From Cristatella mucedo (taxonomy: Eukaryota; Bryozoa; Phylactolaemata; Cristatellidae): DNA of 64,000 bases. Position numbers and translations under genes: made by a program. The DNA lies in assembly GCA_009760855.2 (NCBI GenBank), contig WPIO01000191.1:92501-156500 (forward strand). The letters run 5' to 3'. Under the pieces are notes generated by a model, which was not told where the DNA came from, made no database searches, and saw only the letters and a program-made list of their open reading frames with translations. Each line of letters begins with the position of its first letter. Positions within the stretch are counted from its first letter, which is position 1. Of the stretch, positions 24,230-36,200 are shown piece by piece.

Positions 24230-27200
24230 AGTTGCCAGGGTGGTCGCGACGAGCCGCAGCGTGACAAGACCGGGCAGCTGCGTCGGTCGCGCGGCGCCGG
24301 CGCAGCTGCCGACGGGCGGACTGCAGGCGACGGACGGACGTGTCGTCGTCTGCTCGAGCGCCGCCGGCCGTCGCAGCTGAGAAGGGAACCAATAAGGGAA
24401 GCGAGACAGAAACACGCTGCGATTTCTCGGAGGCGCCGAAGCTGCACATGCACTGACTGCAGCGCAGACCGCTGCGCGCGCACGCACGAGCTTCCGCTGG
24501 GCGCCGCTTCCGGCTCGCCCCGCTCGAGCTTCGGGGCGCGCTCCGGCGAGCGCGACGTTCTCGCTGCTCAGCGAGCTGGCCCTGCTATGCTGATAGCGAT
24601 TATAGCAATAACAAGAATGATAATAATAATAACAATAATGCACGTACTGTTCCCTCGTGCAACTAAAAACGTTTCGCTCTAGTTGCGGTCTGTGTGTACG
24701 CTGCAAGCGGAGCGGATGTGAATGCGGAGTGAATGCGGCTCGCTGTGTTCGGCCTCTGCCCGTCAGCCTGCGACTCGAGCGCCGAGCAGCGATCCCGGCA
24801 GGTAGCGCTTCGGTGACGACAGCGCGAGGAGCGATAACGCCGCAGGGAAGTCCACTCGGTCGAGGCTTAGTACCCGAGCCTCGGTAGCGGGCAGTGCATT
24901 CGCCGGAAGCTGGCCAGCGGCGAGTGCATTCGGAACTCGCCGCTCTCTGCGCCTTAACGTAAACGCCCCGTCTCCCAGCGCCCCCTGTTGGCTAATCCCC
25001 CATCGTCAATCGATCCCTGTGATCCCTTCTGTCAGACACCGATTCAAGTTGCAATAGTGGACACTCTGTCGCCTACGCTCGTGCAGTATAATGGCCGCGT
25101 GAGAGCGCAATCGCAACACTTGGTGGAGCGGATCAAATACTTGGTGGAGCGGATCGAATACTTAGTGGAGCGGATCGAATACTTAGTGGAGCGGATCGAA
25201 TACTTCGTGGAGCGGATCAAATACTTCGTGGAGCGGATCAAATACTTAGTGGAGCGGATCAAATACTTCGTGGAGCGGATCAAATACTTCGTGGAGCGGA
25301 TCAAATACTTCGTGGAGCGGATCAAATACTTTGTGGAGAGGATCAAATACTTAGTGGAGCGGATCAAATACTTCGTGGAGCGGATCAAATACTTCGTGGA
25401 GCGGATCAAATACTTTGTGGAGAGGATCAAATACTTAGTGGAGCAGATAAACGCCGCCCGAACCGAAAAAAGCAAGCGAGAGCCCGAAAGAGTTTAGGCG
25501 TGCGAACTCAGACACAATATAAACGTGTGACGAGTTTATTTTTCCTTTTTACATAATTCCTTCGAGCTTTTACTTAAACCCCGAATCCAATCTGTCTCTC
25601 TGCAACATCTCAGCACGAGGACGCAGTTGCTACGTTTGGCTGTTTTACTCTTACTTTGACCGTTCAGTTAGCCCTGCATTTGCGTTTCTTTCAGTGTCTG
25701 CACTTTGTTGTACAGCATTTTCTGACTGGACCGACATTTTCTTTTCAAGTAGCTCGTCTCATATGTTGGGCCTTCCTTCGTCGGAGAAGGGAGTACCTAC
25801 GTGCGGCCACGAAGATCGACCGCGGGTCAAGCTTTACGACGTGTGACGCGACGCGAGAGTTTATCAGTACCGAACTGCGGTCGCTAAAAAACTTCGTGCG
25901 AGTGCGTGCGACCTCGGAGGCACGTGACCCGGTGCGTGACCTCGGCTCGTGACCCGGCGCGTCTCTCTACTATCGGCCGACGGCGCCCAGACCATTGGCC
26001 TAGCCCTCGGGAGCCGCTCGGGCGAGGCGTCCGACGCATCGCGCACGCGCGCGCGCATCTTGAAACTAGGGGCGACTCGTCGCATTGCGTTGTCGCATTG
26101 CGTTGTCGCATTGCGTTGTCGCATTGCGTTGTCGCATTGCGTCGTCGCATTGCGTCGTCGCATTGCGTCGTCGCATTGCGTCGTCGCATTGCGTCGTCGC
26201 ATTGCGTCGTCGCATTGCGTCGTCGCATTGCGTCGTCGCATTGCGGGCGACTCGTTGCACTCATGCGCACTGCTGCGCAGCTCTCTCGTCTCTCCCGGCG
26301 GCTCCGTCTCTGCGCCGCCACCTGCTCATGGCGGCCGCCACCGGAAACGCATGGCGTCCGCCATCGAGGACCGTTAAACGACAGCGTCCGCCGTCACAGA
26401 AGCGCTGACGGTGCTAAAGTGCCACCGCCGCCGCCGCCGCGAGCGCCACGCGGCGGCGGCGGCGACCCGCGCGCGGCGGCGGCGGCAGTGCTCGCAGCGC
26501 GCTCACGGAAGCCTCTGATTCGACGAGCGCCGCTCCCGCGCGTTTGTCGCCTCCTCGCGGGGAGCGGCGATCCTTGGCGGCGCCCTTCGTCGGCGCCCTG
26601 GACGAACTGCCCATCCTCTCCTCCGAGATGGCCTGCAGCGGCGCTGCAATATGGCATCAGCGCGCTCGCCGACGTCACGTTCGCTGCTAAAGATGCGAGA
26701 GCGAGGCTTGAGGCGTGAGAGCGAGAGGCGGGCGATGCAGAGATGGAGCTCTAAATTAAAGACCGACAGACATAACACAGCCGGGCTCGGGTGGCGTCGA
26801 GCCTGCGTGGCGCTGCCAAGCAACGCGCGCGCTCGCGCGCGGCGATTCTCGCCTTTCTTGCTGCCCGCTGCTGCAGCTGGCTTCTCGTCTTTGTTTTTCT
26901 GTGGCGTCCTCGGCTTCTCGTCCTTTTCGCCCTGCGCGAGCAGTCAACGGCGGCGGCGAGTTGCTGCGACTGCGCCGCTTCCGGCGAGCGGCCCCGGCTT
27001 GCGAAGGCAGCATTCACAATGGCGGCAAGCGAGGCTCGCGTCTGCCGCTCGCCACTCGCTCGGCGGCCGACCGACTTTTGGTGGCGAGCGACTGTCACTA
27101 GCTACCGGGCGCCACGCACTAGCGCTCGACGCAGAACGGGTGTCGGCGCGAGACCATTCATTTGATAGACTCTAGGAGCGCGATCGACCCTGAAAGGGAA

Positions 27201-30200
27201 ATTTCGCGAAGAATCTCGCGCTGGGCGTGGCACCGAGAAGGCATAAACAAGCAAAAGACTGGAGCAGCTGGATCCAGGGCCGCCGTTACGAGCTGCGGAT
27301 TTCAAAATTCACTCCGCACGATTGACCCTGATATTTGATCACGAACGAACAAGATCGAGTGAGACCATGGCTCGATCAAGATAGATTCAAGCTTCGGTCG
27401 TCGCCTGACGACCGACTCGCGGCCCTCCGAGTGAAACGTCAGTACCGGCCTCATCACGTGCGATCTTCGGCAATCGATGAACGATGCAAATGTTTAACAT
27501 TTTGCAGTGGGGCGGCGGGGCTGGGACGATTGTATCTATTCGGCGGCCACCCACTAGACTGCCCCTACCCTACCTACACCTTCGAATCCGCAGCAGAGCC
27601 GTCGTTGACGGTGACGTCCCTACCCCGCCCCGCGCCACTGGAACAGTGGCAGCGATTCGCCTCCCGACTGGCCGCCAAGACGACGACGTCAGCAGCAACG
27701 CGTCGTCCCCACCTCAGCGAGACAGCAGCAGAAGTAGCAATTAGCGGCCGCGGCAGTCCGGACACCGCTGAGCGATGCGACGCGTCACGTCCGGCCGGAA
27801 CGCCAGTACCGTGCGGTTTGGTTGAGCCCCACGAAACGCTGAGAGACAGTTAAGCACGCGTATAGGTTGAGATCGGAGGGCAGGACCCGACGCGTCCCAC
27901 GAAGCGTCTCGGAGCCGACGGCGGTCATTTGCCATGACGAGCAACGACCAACGAACAACGAACAACGACGAGCTGACGAACAACGACCTTGCGCGTTGGG
28001 CGGGACGGGGCGGGGCGCCAGCCGACATTGGCCCGCGCCAATTGACTTGCAACTGAACTCCAGGCTGATAGTCGCATCTACTCTCGTTGAGTATCCCGTA
28101 CCTATTGGCGCCGACAGCGGCATCCAAGAGCTGACGTCAGCGATCCAGAGAATTGCGCCGCTAGCCGCGAATGCGACGCGCCCGAACCCGCGCACTCACA
28201 CCAGCCGCACGCACGCTTACGCACGAACGCACGCTAGCCACGAGCGCGTGCTTTAGGAGTCGCGCACCTTCTTCCGAGGCGATCCCTTGTCCTTGCGCTC
28301 CGGCGGCGATCGAGTGGCGCCACCTGGAGACGGAAGGCGCTGGCCGCTCGCCTCGCCGTGGCGACGCCCTGAGCCGAGCAGGCTTCGGACGCTGCCTTCG
28401 GCGCCGACGCCGCGCGCCCAGAGCAGCTGGCGGCGGAGCACCGTCTCGTCGTGCGTTAGCGGAAATCGTGAGACGGCCATCGCCAGCTCCTTGGCCGTCG
28501 CGTCGCCGACGGGATTGCCGGCCAGGTTTAGCGTGAGCAAGGTCCTGTTCATGCGCAGTGCCTGCGAAAGGGAAAAGCACCGGCTGCTGAGGCGCGAAAC
28601 TGTTCTCGCGTGGGCGAACGCTCGACGCCGCCGGTGATGATCACGCGACTCGAGCGCATTCGCAGCGACGGCACTCCGCTTCATTTCCGGTACATTTCGG
28701 GCTTCGTAAAATGGATCCCGATTTCGATCAAGACGCTCTGACCCGCTATGCGCGCGCGCAAGAGTGCGGCCGCTGCTCGATGTCCTACGCGGGTCTGCAG
28801 CAGACGCTTCTGGCGCGTGCTTTGAGTGCGTCGCTTTTAGCTCGCGAACGCCGACACGTCTACGACATGGAGATTTTCGAAAAAGCAAATGAATCGAGCA
28901 GCCAACCGTGGTCCTACGCGTCGCACATGAAGTGGGCCATCAGTGCGCACCGGAAGTGCCATGTGCCCAGCTCGCACCGGACGTCGCGCTGACTGCGACT
29001 GTCAGCGATCGACGTCTCCCCGGCGAGAAGAACGTTTTGCGGACGCACGCGCACGGAGAGCGCGTCGTCATCCTGAATTTACCGCTCGATCGATCACCCT
29101 TCTTTTAAAGCGAATGCAAAGTGCCTGGAAACAGATTTGAAGTTCACTCGAGATTGACGTCTTGAGCGCCTCGAGCACTTTCTAAGGCGCTTTCAAGCGT
29201 CGAACGATCGTCTTGCGTCGTCACGAGCCGCGTGCGCGTCACGCTTCGCGCACTCGTCACGCTTCGCGCACTCGTCACGCTCCGCGGGTGCCGAGAGCGA
29301 GGCGCCGCTGACCTGCGCTAGGGCGACGGCGCCTGTGTCGGTGACGCAGTTGCCGCTGAGATTCAGAGACGTCAGTCGGCCAGCGTTCCGCTGGCCCGGT
29401 CCGGCCCGGTACAGCTCGCGCGCCAAGGCGACAGCGGCCGAGTCGTCGATCCCGTCGTAGCGTAAGCTCAGCGTCGCAAGCCTGCGCGACGAGCGGCGGC
29501 GCAGGGTTGCTCGAGCATAGCAACGCCGGCGTTACTGCGTGCGCGCTACGCGCTTCCGATGAGGTGCGAAGACGGCGACGGCGGCGGCGATGGCGACGGC
29601 GGCGGCGATGGCGACGGCGGCGGCGGCGGCTGAGCGCTCGGCTGAGACTGAATCTCATTGCCAGCAGCAGCAGCCGCCACGCTGAAATGCATGCGCGCCG
29701 CAGCCGCCGCCGCGATTTGAACAAAAATGACTCCCAAAAAAAGGATTGCTCCGTAAAACACGCCCGCGGAACGGATAAGAAAGTCCATGCCGGAGATCGG
29801 TGCAAATGCCGAGTCGGGTCTAAGCTGGCTCCGGAAACCGCCGCAGCGATAGCGGAGCCAGCGACCGGCTGCAATAGCTATTGCAGCCGGACAGCGGCTT
29901 TGTTGGAGTGAACGTTCTCGTTCTCAGGGTCAGTAGCGTTGCGTCGACGCGGCTAGCCTCGCGGGGAGCCTCTGTCGCGCGCGGTCGCCGTGCATTCGGC
30001 CGCCGCACGCCGAGCGTCTGCTGCGCAGCGTCTCGCCGCTAGCGACCCCTGGCGGTCGCTTCGCAGCGGATCGTTCTGCGAAGTCTGCTTGCTGCCTGGG
30101 CGCGCTCTCGGGCGTGCCCGCACCGGCGTCGCGCAGCCGCATGCTTGCTTACTGACTGCCATCGCACAAGAGCTCCTTCCACGCGTCGCCGGATATGACG

Positions 30201-33200
30201 GGAGCATTTGCATCGATCCAGAGATGCCTGCAAGAATCCAGTAGTTTCTGACAGCGCGGCCGAGCGCGAGCACGCGTCCATAGAGTCATAAAGTCGATGA
30301 CGTCATACGTCATACGGTTACGCATCTCTGCAAGCTTTCATCGCTTTCTAAAGTTGAACTCTCCAAGAGTCTCGGGCCTCGGCAGTATACCAAAGTATCT
30401 ACACAAGTACGCGTTATTACCGCGTTACTGCGGTCTAGGGTCGAGGTCGGATAATTACTGCGGCGTACATTCCTCGTGCGTGCTATCGTGAATCCAAGTC
30501 CAGTGTTTACTCTTAATGAATGGAATGCACTTGCACTTTTCGTCTGTAATTCCTCCACAGAGCTACACCAAAGGCTGCGCTGGCGTTACGCAAGAGAGTT
30601 GCGTATAGCGCGTTCACAGCTTAAGCGGCTTTGGCACGCGCATTCGGCGGCCAACGGACTTCATCTCGCGCAAGGAAGAGAAAGTGGCAGGCACAGCTGA
30701 GTCGGGAGAGCAGTTGAGAGGTAGTGAGCAGCATGGAAGTAGCAGCTCATGACGGCGGGATTGTATGTGCCATGGTCGCCAGCAGGAGAGTAAATGTCAT
30801 TTCGCAAGAATTTTGGGAGTGACCACAGTCAAGGACCAACACTCTAGGACCTGCGAAGCAAAAGCGTCTGTCCCAGCGGTCTGTAAGCGAAGAAATTGAG
30901 CAGCTAGCTAATTTATTGTCAGCTTAAGACCTGAGGGCTCGACAAGGAGGCTGAAACCGACACGGAATGGCAGCTTGGTGACACGTGAGCCAAGCGCTGG
31001 CTCGTGGGTCAAGGCCTTGTGAGTCAGCATGAGAACTTTCCTCCGTATTATCCTTCGATCAACCAACAGCCATTCGAGCTCTTCTAGCAGAGAATGCACA
31101 CACACATGGTCAAACCTTTGGGATTTAAAAATAGCCTTGCAGCAGTATTCATCACCAGCTGCAGTAGCCACGTGGCTTTTTTTTGTTGGCCCAGCCCGAA
31201 CGGACTCACAACAAACTGGCCAGAACCGAACTAAGGAACTAGGTTATAGTGTTCGGTAGCTACCGCCGTAGACCGAACCGAATCTTAGCTAATGATCGGA
31301 TGTGACGGCTAGCTGTGGTGGCAGCCTTCTTAACGAAACACTCCAAATTTAGGTAGCTGTCAAAGACAACTCCCAAATTCCGAGCGCACGGTGATGGTCG
31401 CACAGCAGCAACCCCTATTCGAGGAGCAAAGCCTTCTAGTCCAGCCACACGCTTTGGGTGTCCTGTGAGCAGAAATTTTGCTTTACCGTCGTGCCATCGT
31501 AGTTTTATCATCTTATTCGCAGTCTTTTTTCAAGCTGTATACGACGCGAAAGTCGAGCTCATGCCGGCGACGGCCAAGTTTGAAGGAAGGCAAAGACCGG
31601 AACTAGAAAGCGTGAATCGCTGAGTAATTGCAACCGACCGCCGTGAGGAAATGTCCCCGAAAAATCCGTTTACGGTCAGTGCCTGCTTCCTTGCAATGCC
31701 GCGTGGCTGGGCAATATGGCAGACTGCTTGAGTATATCATTAACTGGCAGCAAGCGCAGTGACCCCAAGCGTTCTGCCAGGTCGGTCAACCAGTTAACCT
31801 TTGCACGGTACGTTGCGATATCGATGCGATGGCCCCGCGAATTTTTGCATCTTTACTTCGCCGCAGAAAGTTTCGAGGACGAAATAGATCTGTCAGCTAA
31901 TTGGCTCCCCTGCATGCCTTTAATAATAATAATAATGCACTTGATAAAGTGCCCTCAGAGAACTCAATCGCTTTGTAGGCGCTATGCATTTGCTGCAAAA
32001 GGAAACGCAATTGAATGGTGAGTAATATCATGCTTGATAAAGAACATGAATAACATGGTTAGGGGTGACATGCACAGGATCAGCATGCAAGTGTGGTTAG
32101 TGGTAGCATGCACAGTGTCAGCACGCATAAGCACATTAAGGACGAATTACAGGAACCCACTAAATGCTGTCCTAAATAGATGTGTTTTTAAGTTTTTTTA
32201 AATGTGGTCAAGTCAGGGGATGTTGTGACGCAAGTTGGGAGTGAGTTCCAGGCTTTCGGAGCAATGTGTGCACGTCTTTCTAGCATGCAGCCCTGGTTTG
32301 GAACAGTTATGTGCTCACCCCTACCAAAGTCAATGTGAATGTATTTGATGATGACCGAGGTATTGGGCTCAAGCCACGTGGCATATGTGAAGAGGCTTCG
32401 TAGAGATTAAGTTTTCTTAGGGCGCGTTACAAACGCAATGTACTTGCATATATTCAAAGTGTCCAAGGACATGCCTTTGTCTGTGACATATTTACATACC
32501 AGCTTATCATATACTACTGTATATACTATATACTAGATGTATGGATAATTTTAAGTACATCTAGTATACAATGTATTCACTGGTATAGGAAGGGCTGATA
32601 AGTAATAGTTCATACTAGATACGGATTTATAAATAAATTTGAAAAATGTATAAATTTATAAATAGCTTACACCCGTGCAAACACGGAAATTTGATCTAAA
32701 ACTTCTTGAAAGGCGACCATTAGCATGGCCACTGACCTTGCTGGTGACCCTGACACTGCTAGTGACCCTGACCTTGAGGCTGACCCAGCGCTTAATGAGA
32801 GCAAACCTTCGGTTCTTTCTTTCTTAATGAAATCGGCGTCGGATGATAATAGAATAACATGTTGAAGCAATTGACTATTTGTTTCCATAATAAAATTATA
32901 GTACTAAAGTAATTCTCTTTTCCTCTCATTTATCTCCTCGCCACCATGACGCGCTCGCTTCCGCTCTCTTTCACGCTTGGCTTTACTCGAATCAATCGCT
33001 ATCAAAGCTTAGTACGTAACTCTCGCGAAACTTATTTCCAGGAGAATATCTGCTTCTGGTCTCGTTCACAAAAATTCATTTAATAAATTAAGATATACTT
33101 TTCCATTTGCAATTTCATTCGCACACCGGGGCACCTTTTCCTTTGCATTTTCATTCGCACACCGGGGCTCTCTTACCCTTGGTCAGAGCTGGCAATCGAA

Positions 33201-36200
33201 GCAGCGTATAAGCAGAAGGTTAATGGATGAGATTCATTGCGCATGCTTCCAGCTACTTTTGCCTAAAAGCTTACTGCCATCTCCAAGCAGACTGCTGGTG
33301 CGTGTGAGTGATGCGAAAAGCGAGCGCGCGTAGATGTACTAATCCTATAAACTCTATCAGCGAGCCAGGCGCTCACATTTAAATTTCGGAGAGAGATGAC
33401 TAATAATAATTATAACGCACTTGATAAAGCGCTCTCAGAGAACTCAATCGCTTTCTAGGCGCTTTACATGTGCTGCAAAAGGAAACGCAATCGAATGGTG
33501 CTTGATTAACAAACAAAATGAATGACATGGTTAGGGGTGACATGCACAGGGTCAGCATGCAAATGTGGTTAGTGGCAGCATGCAATTAAAATAACTATAG
33601 TTTGCCAGACTCAAAAGACTTATTTATAAAGCGGCAGGGCAGAAGCCTTACAGCCTCACACCCACTTGCAGCGGTCAATAAAAGTTTGCCCGCTGCATGA
33701 ATTGAACTCGCAAACTGAGTGACGAATTGCGAACCCTGGGCTAAGACTTTTCGCAAACGCCGCATGCTCAAAATTTAACGATGAGTGTGAATCTAATGCT
33801 GACGCTCTACACATTAGTGCATGCATATGTCATTAATGTATAATATTATAGAATTATGTAAATATGAATATAATATAAATATAATATTTATATATCTAAT
33901 AGTGTTTATTTATAATATAGTATGCCATTAACAAAATAGAATAATAATTAATAGAATAAGAACGTAATTTCTTCGAGGAGCACCCTAAGAGAACTAAAAT
34001 CTCTATTCAGGCTGTTTACGCTGCAGCAGGGCTCGAGCCCACGACCTCGTTAGTTGAAGACGAGCGTCCCACCCATCCACCTCCGCCTGGAGGCTAATCC
34101 AGGGCCATAGTTCGGGCGCACTGTCGCTGACGTCAGCCTCGTAGCGCCCGAGCTTTCGCGGGAGCAGCGGCGGCGGCGGCGAGCGCAGCAGCATCGACCT
34201 TATGCTGCCACTTTGGCTCAGACACGAAGCGACTTTGAGGAGCGTTTCCTCCGTTAGCCCGACGTTCCACAGCCTACAACGCGCGCCGACCGACGACGCC
34301 AGCGATTGAACGGCTCATCTCGCGAAGCGCCCCTTTCTCGCGATTTCTTGCTGCTGCTGCGTCGCCGGCTCGTCGTCGTCGTCGTCGTCGCCGCCGCCCC
34401 CTACCGTATCGTCTGCAATCGCTCCATGCTCTGCCAGCACTGTCTGAGTATGTCCGCCATGACGCTGTCAATCCTCCAACCTGCGACACGCGGCGGCGGC
34501 GTGCTCGCGCGACGGTCTGTGCGCGCAGCAGCAGCAGCAGCGGACTGCCGGTAGACGGGTTTCTCGCCGCTTTCTAGCTTTCCCGGACGCCCGTTCAGAA
34601 ATTGCCGTCCACTGCGGCGACGCTGTGCTACTTCACTAGAGGCTGGCTTCCGCCACACCACCACCACGCCCCAACATGGCGCGCTCGCGCCAAATCATCG
34701 AACGGTGCAAAAAGCGTGCTGAAGCGCACGAACGTTAAGTCGGCGCTAGAGTCGCTCAGCGCGCTCAGCGTTTGTGGCCGAGGATTTTAGCGATTCAGCA
34801 ACCGTTGCTGCGGCGGTTGCTCTCGGCGGTGCGACGGTGCGACGCTGCTTTGATCGACGTCCCACGCAGTCCAACCAAGTCCATCGGAGGATGACGGCGC
34901 AGCGTTTAAAGAGCGCTCTCCCGGAGACCAGCTGCCTCGCAGCGTCGGGGCGCGAGTCCAGCTATGGGGGCCGTCAGTGAACGCAGCGGCGGCAGCTGCA
35001 GCAGATAGCCGCCGTCGCCGCCGCCGTCGCCAGTAATACCTCTTATGTGGACTTCGGTGGCCGTCTCGTGCCGGTCGAAATGATCCATCTCTACCCAAAT
35101 CGACGGCGTATCTCGCGGGAATCTCGCGTCGGCGAGCGAGCATTCTGTCTCGGTGGCAGTCAGCGCACGACGAGCTGGCTGCGATGCTGCAGCCGCCAAG
35201 CCTAGGAGCTTCGACGGCGGCACCGTCGGCCCGGCGGCGGCCGGAGGAGGAGGCGTGACCTTGACCCTCTCTCCTTTCACCGACTTATCCGCTTTGGGCT
35301 CCGCTGGCAGCGGTGCCATCGACGCTGCGGCGACGGCCGCCGCCGCCGCCGCGTTCTTAGCACGAGCTACGATTTTCGGGATGTAGGGTAGCCTGGCGCG
35401 AAGCGCCAGCGCGACGAAGTCCTCGCTGAACCTCCCGGAGCAGCAAAATGACTCTGGGAAAGCACGAGCGAGCGAGCGATGGCCGCAGAGCCGGCGGCGC
35501 GAGACGATCGTCTCGCTCGCGAAAGATCGCGACGCGCGGCCGCGTCAGCAAGCCAGACTGGCGCGCGCGCGAGCAAGCGAGCGAGCTCGCGGTCTAGAGG
35601 CACCGGTATCGCTACGCCTTATTACGCGCGTCACTACACTTTCGATCATTACACGCGCGACTTGAGCCGTTACGGCGGCCGTTTCGGTGCGATTAATATA
35701 ATAATAATAATGATACGCTCACATTTAAACTCCTGAAAGAGATAAATGATAATGATAATAATGCACTTGATAAAGCGCCCTCAGAGAACTCAATCTCTTT
35801 CTAGGCGCTTTACATTTGCTGCAAAGGGAAATGCAATTGAATGGTGAGTAATATCATGCTTGATAAACAACATCAATAACATGGTTAGGGGTGACATGCA
35901 CAGGGTTAGCATGCAAGTGTGGTTAGTGGCAGCATGCACAGTGTCAGCACGCATAAGCACATGAAGGAAAAATCACAAGGACCGACTAAATGCTGTCCTA
36001 AATAGGCGTTTTCTTAAGTTCTTTTTAAATGTGGTCATGTCAGGTGATGTTGCGACGCAAGTCGGGAGTGATTTCCTGGCTTTGGAAGCATACAAACTAA
36101 ATGCACGGTTTCCAAAGGATTTGAGGTTTGTACGAGGTATTTCTAGACTGTTGGATTCCGAAAAGCGGGTGGTACGATGCTTGGCCTGATGGGGTAGTAA

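Noticed and set aside
22869-24483. 305- and 401-codon minus-strand frames
   Set aside because: They fuse real LRRC71 exons 9 and 10 with minisatellite and GA-tract intron sequence; only the exon parts are supported.
24988-25497. 169-codon plus-strand frame with heptad repeats
   Set aside because: Starts with TTG, consists of a 21-bp minisatellite, lies antisense in an intron; kept as a repeat.
25864-26321. Array at 26085-26245 considered as a CRISPR-like repeat
   Set aside because: Units are contiguous with no spacers and the genome is eukaryotic.
27335-28256. Plus-strand frames of 129-172 codons in an LRRC71 intron
   Set aside because: No start context, domain or splice support; GC-rich shadow frames.
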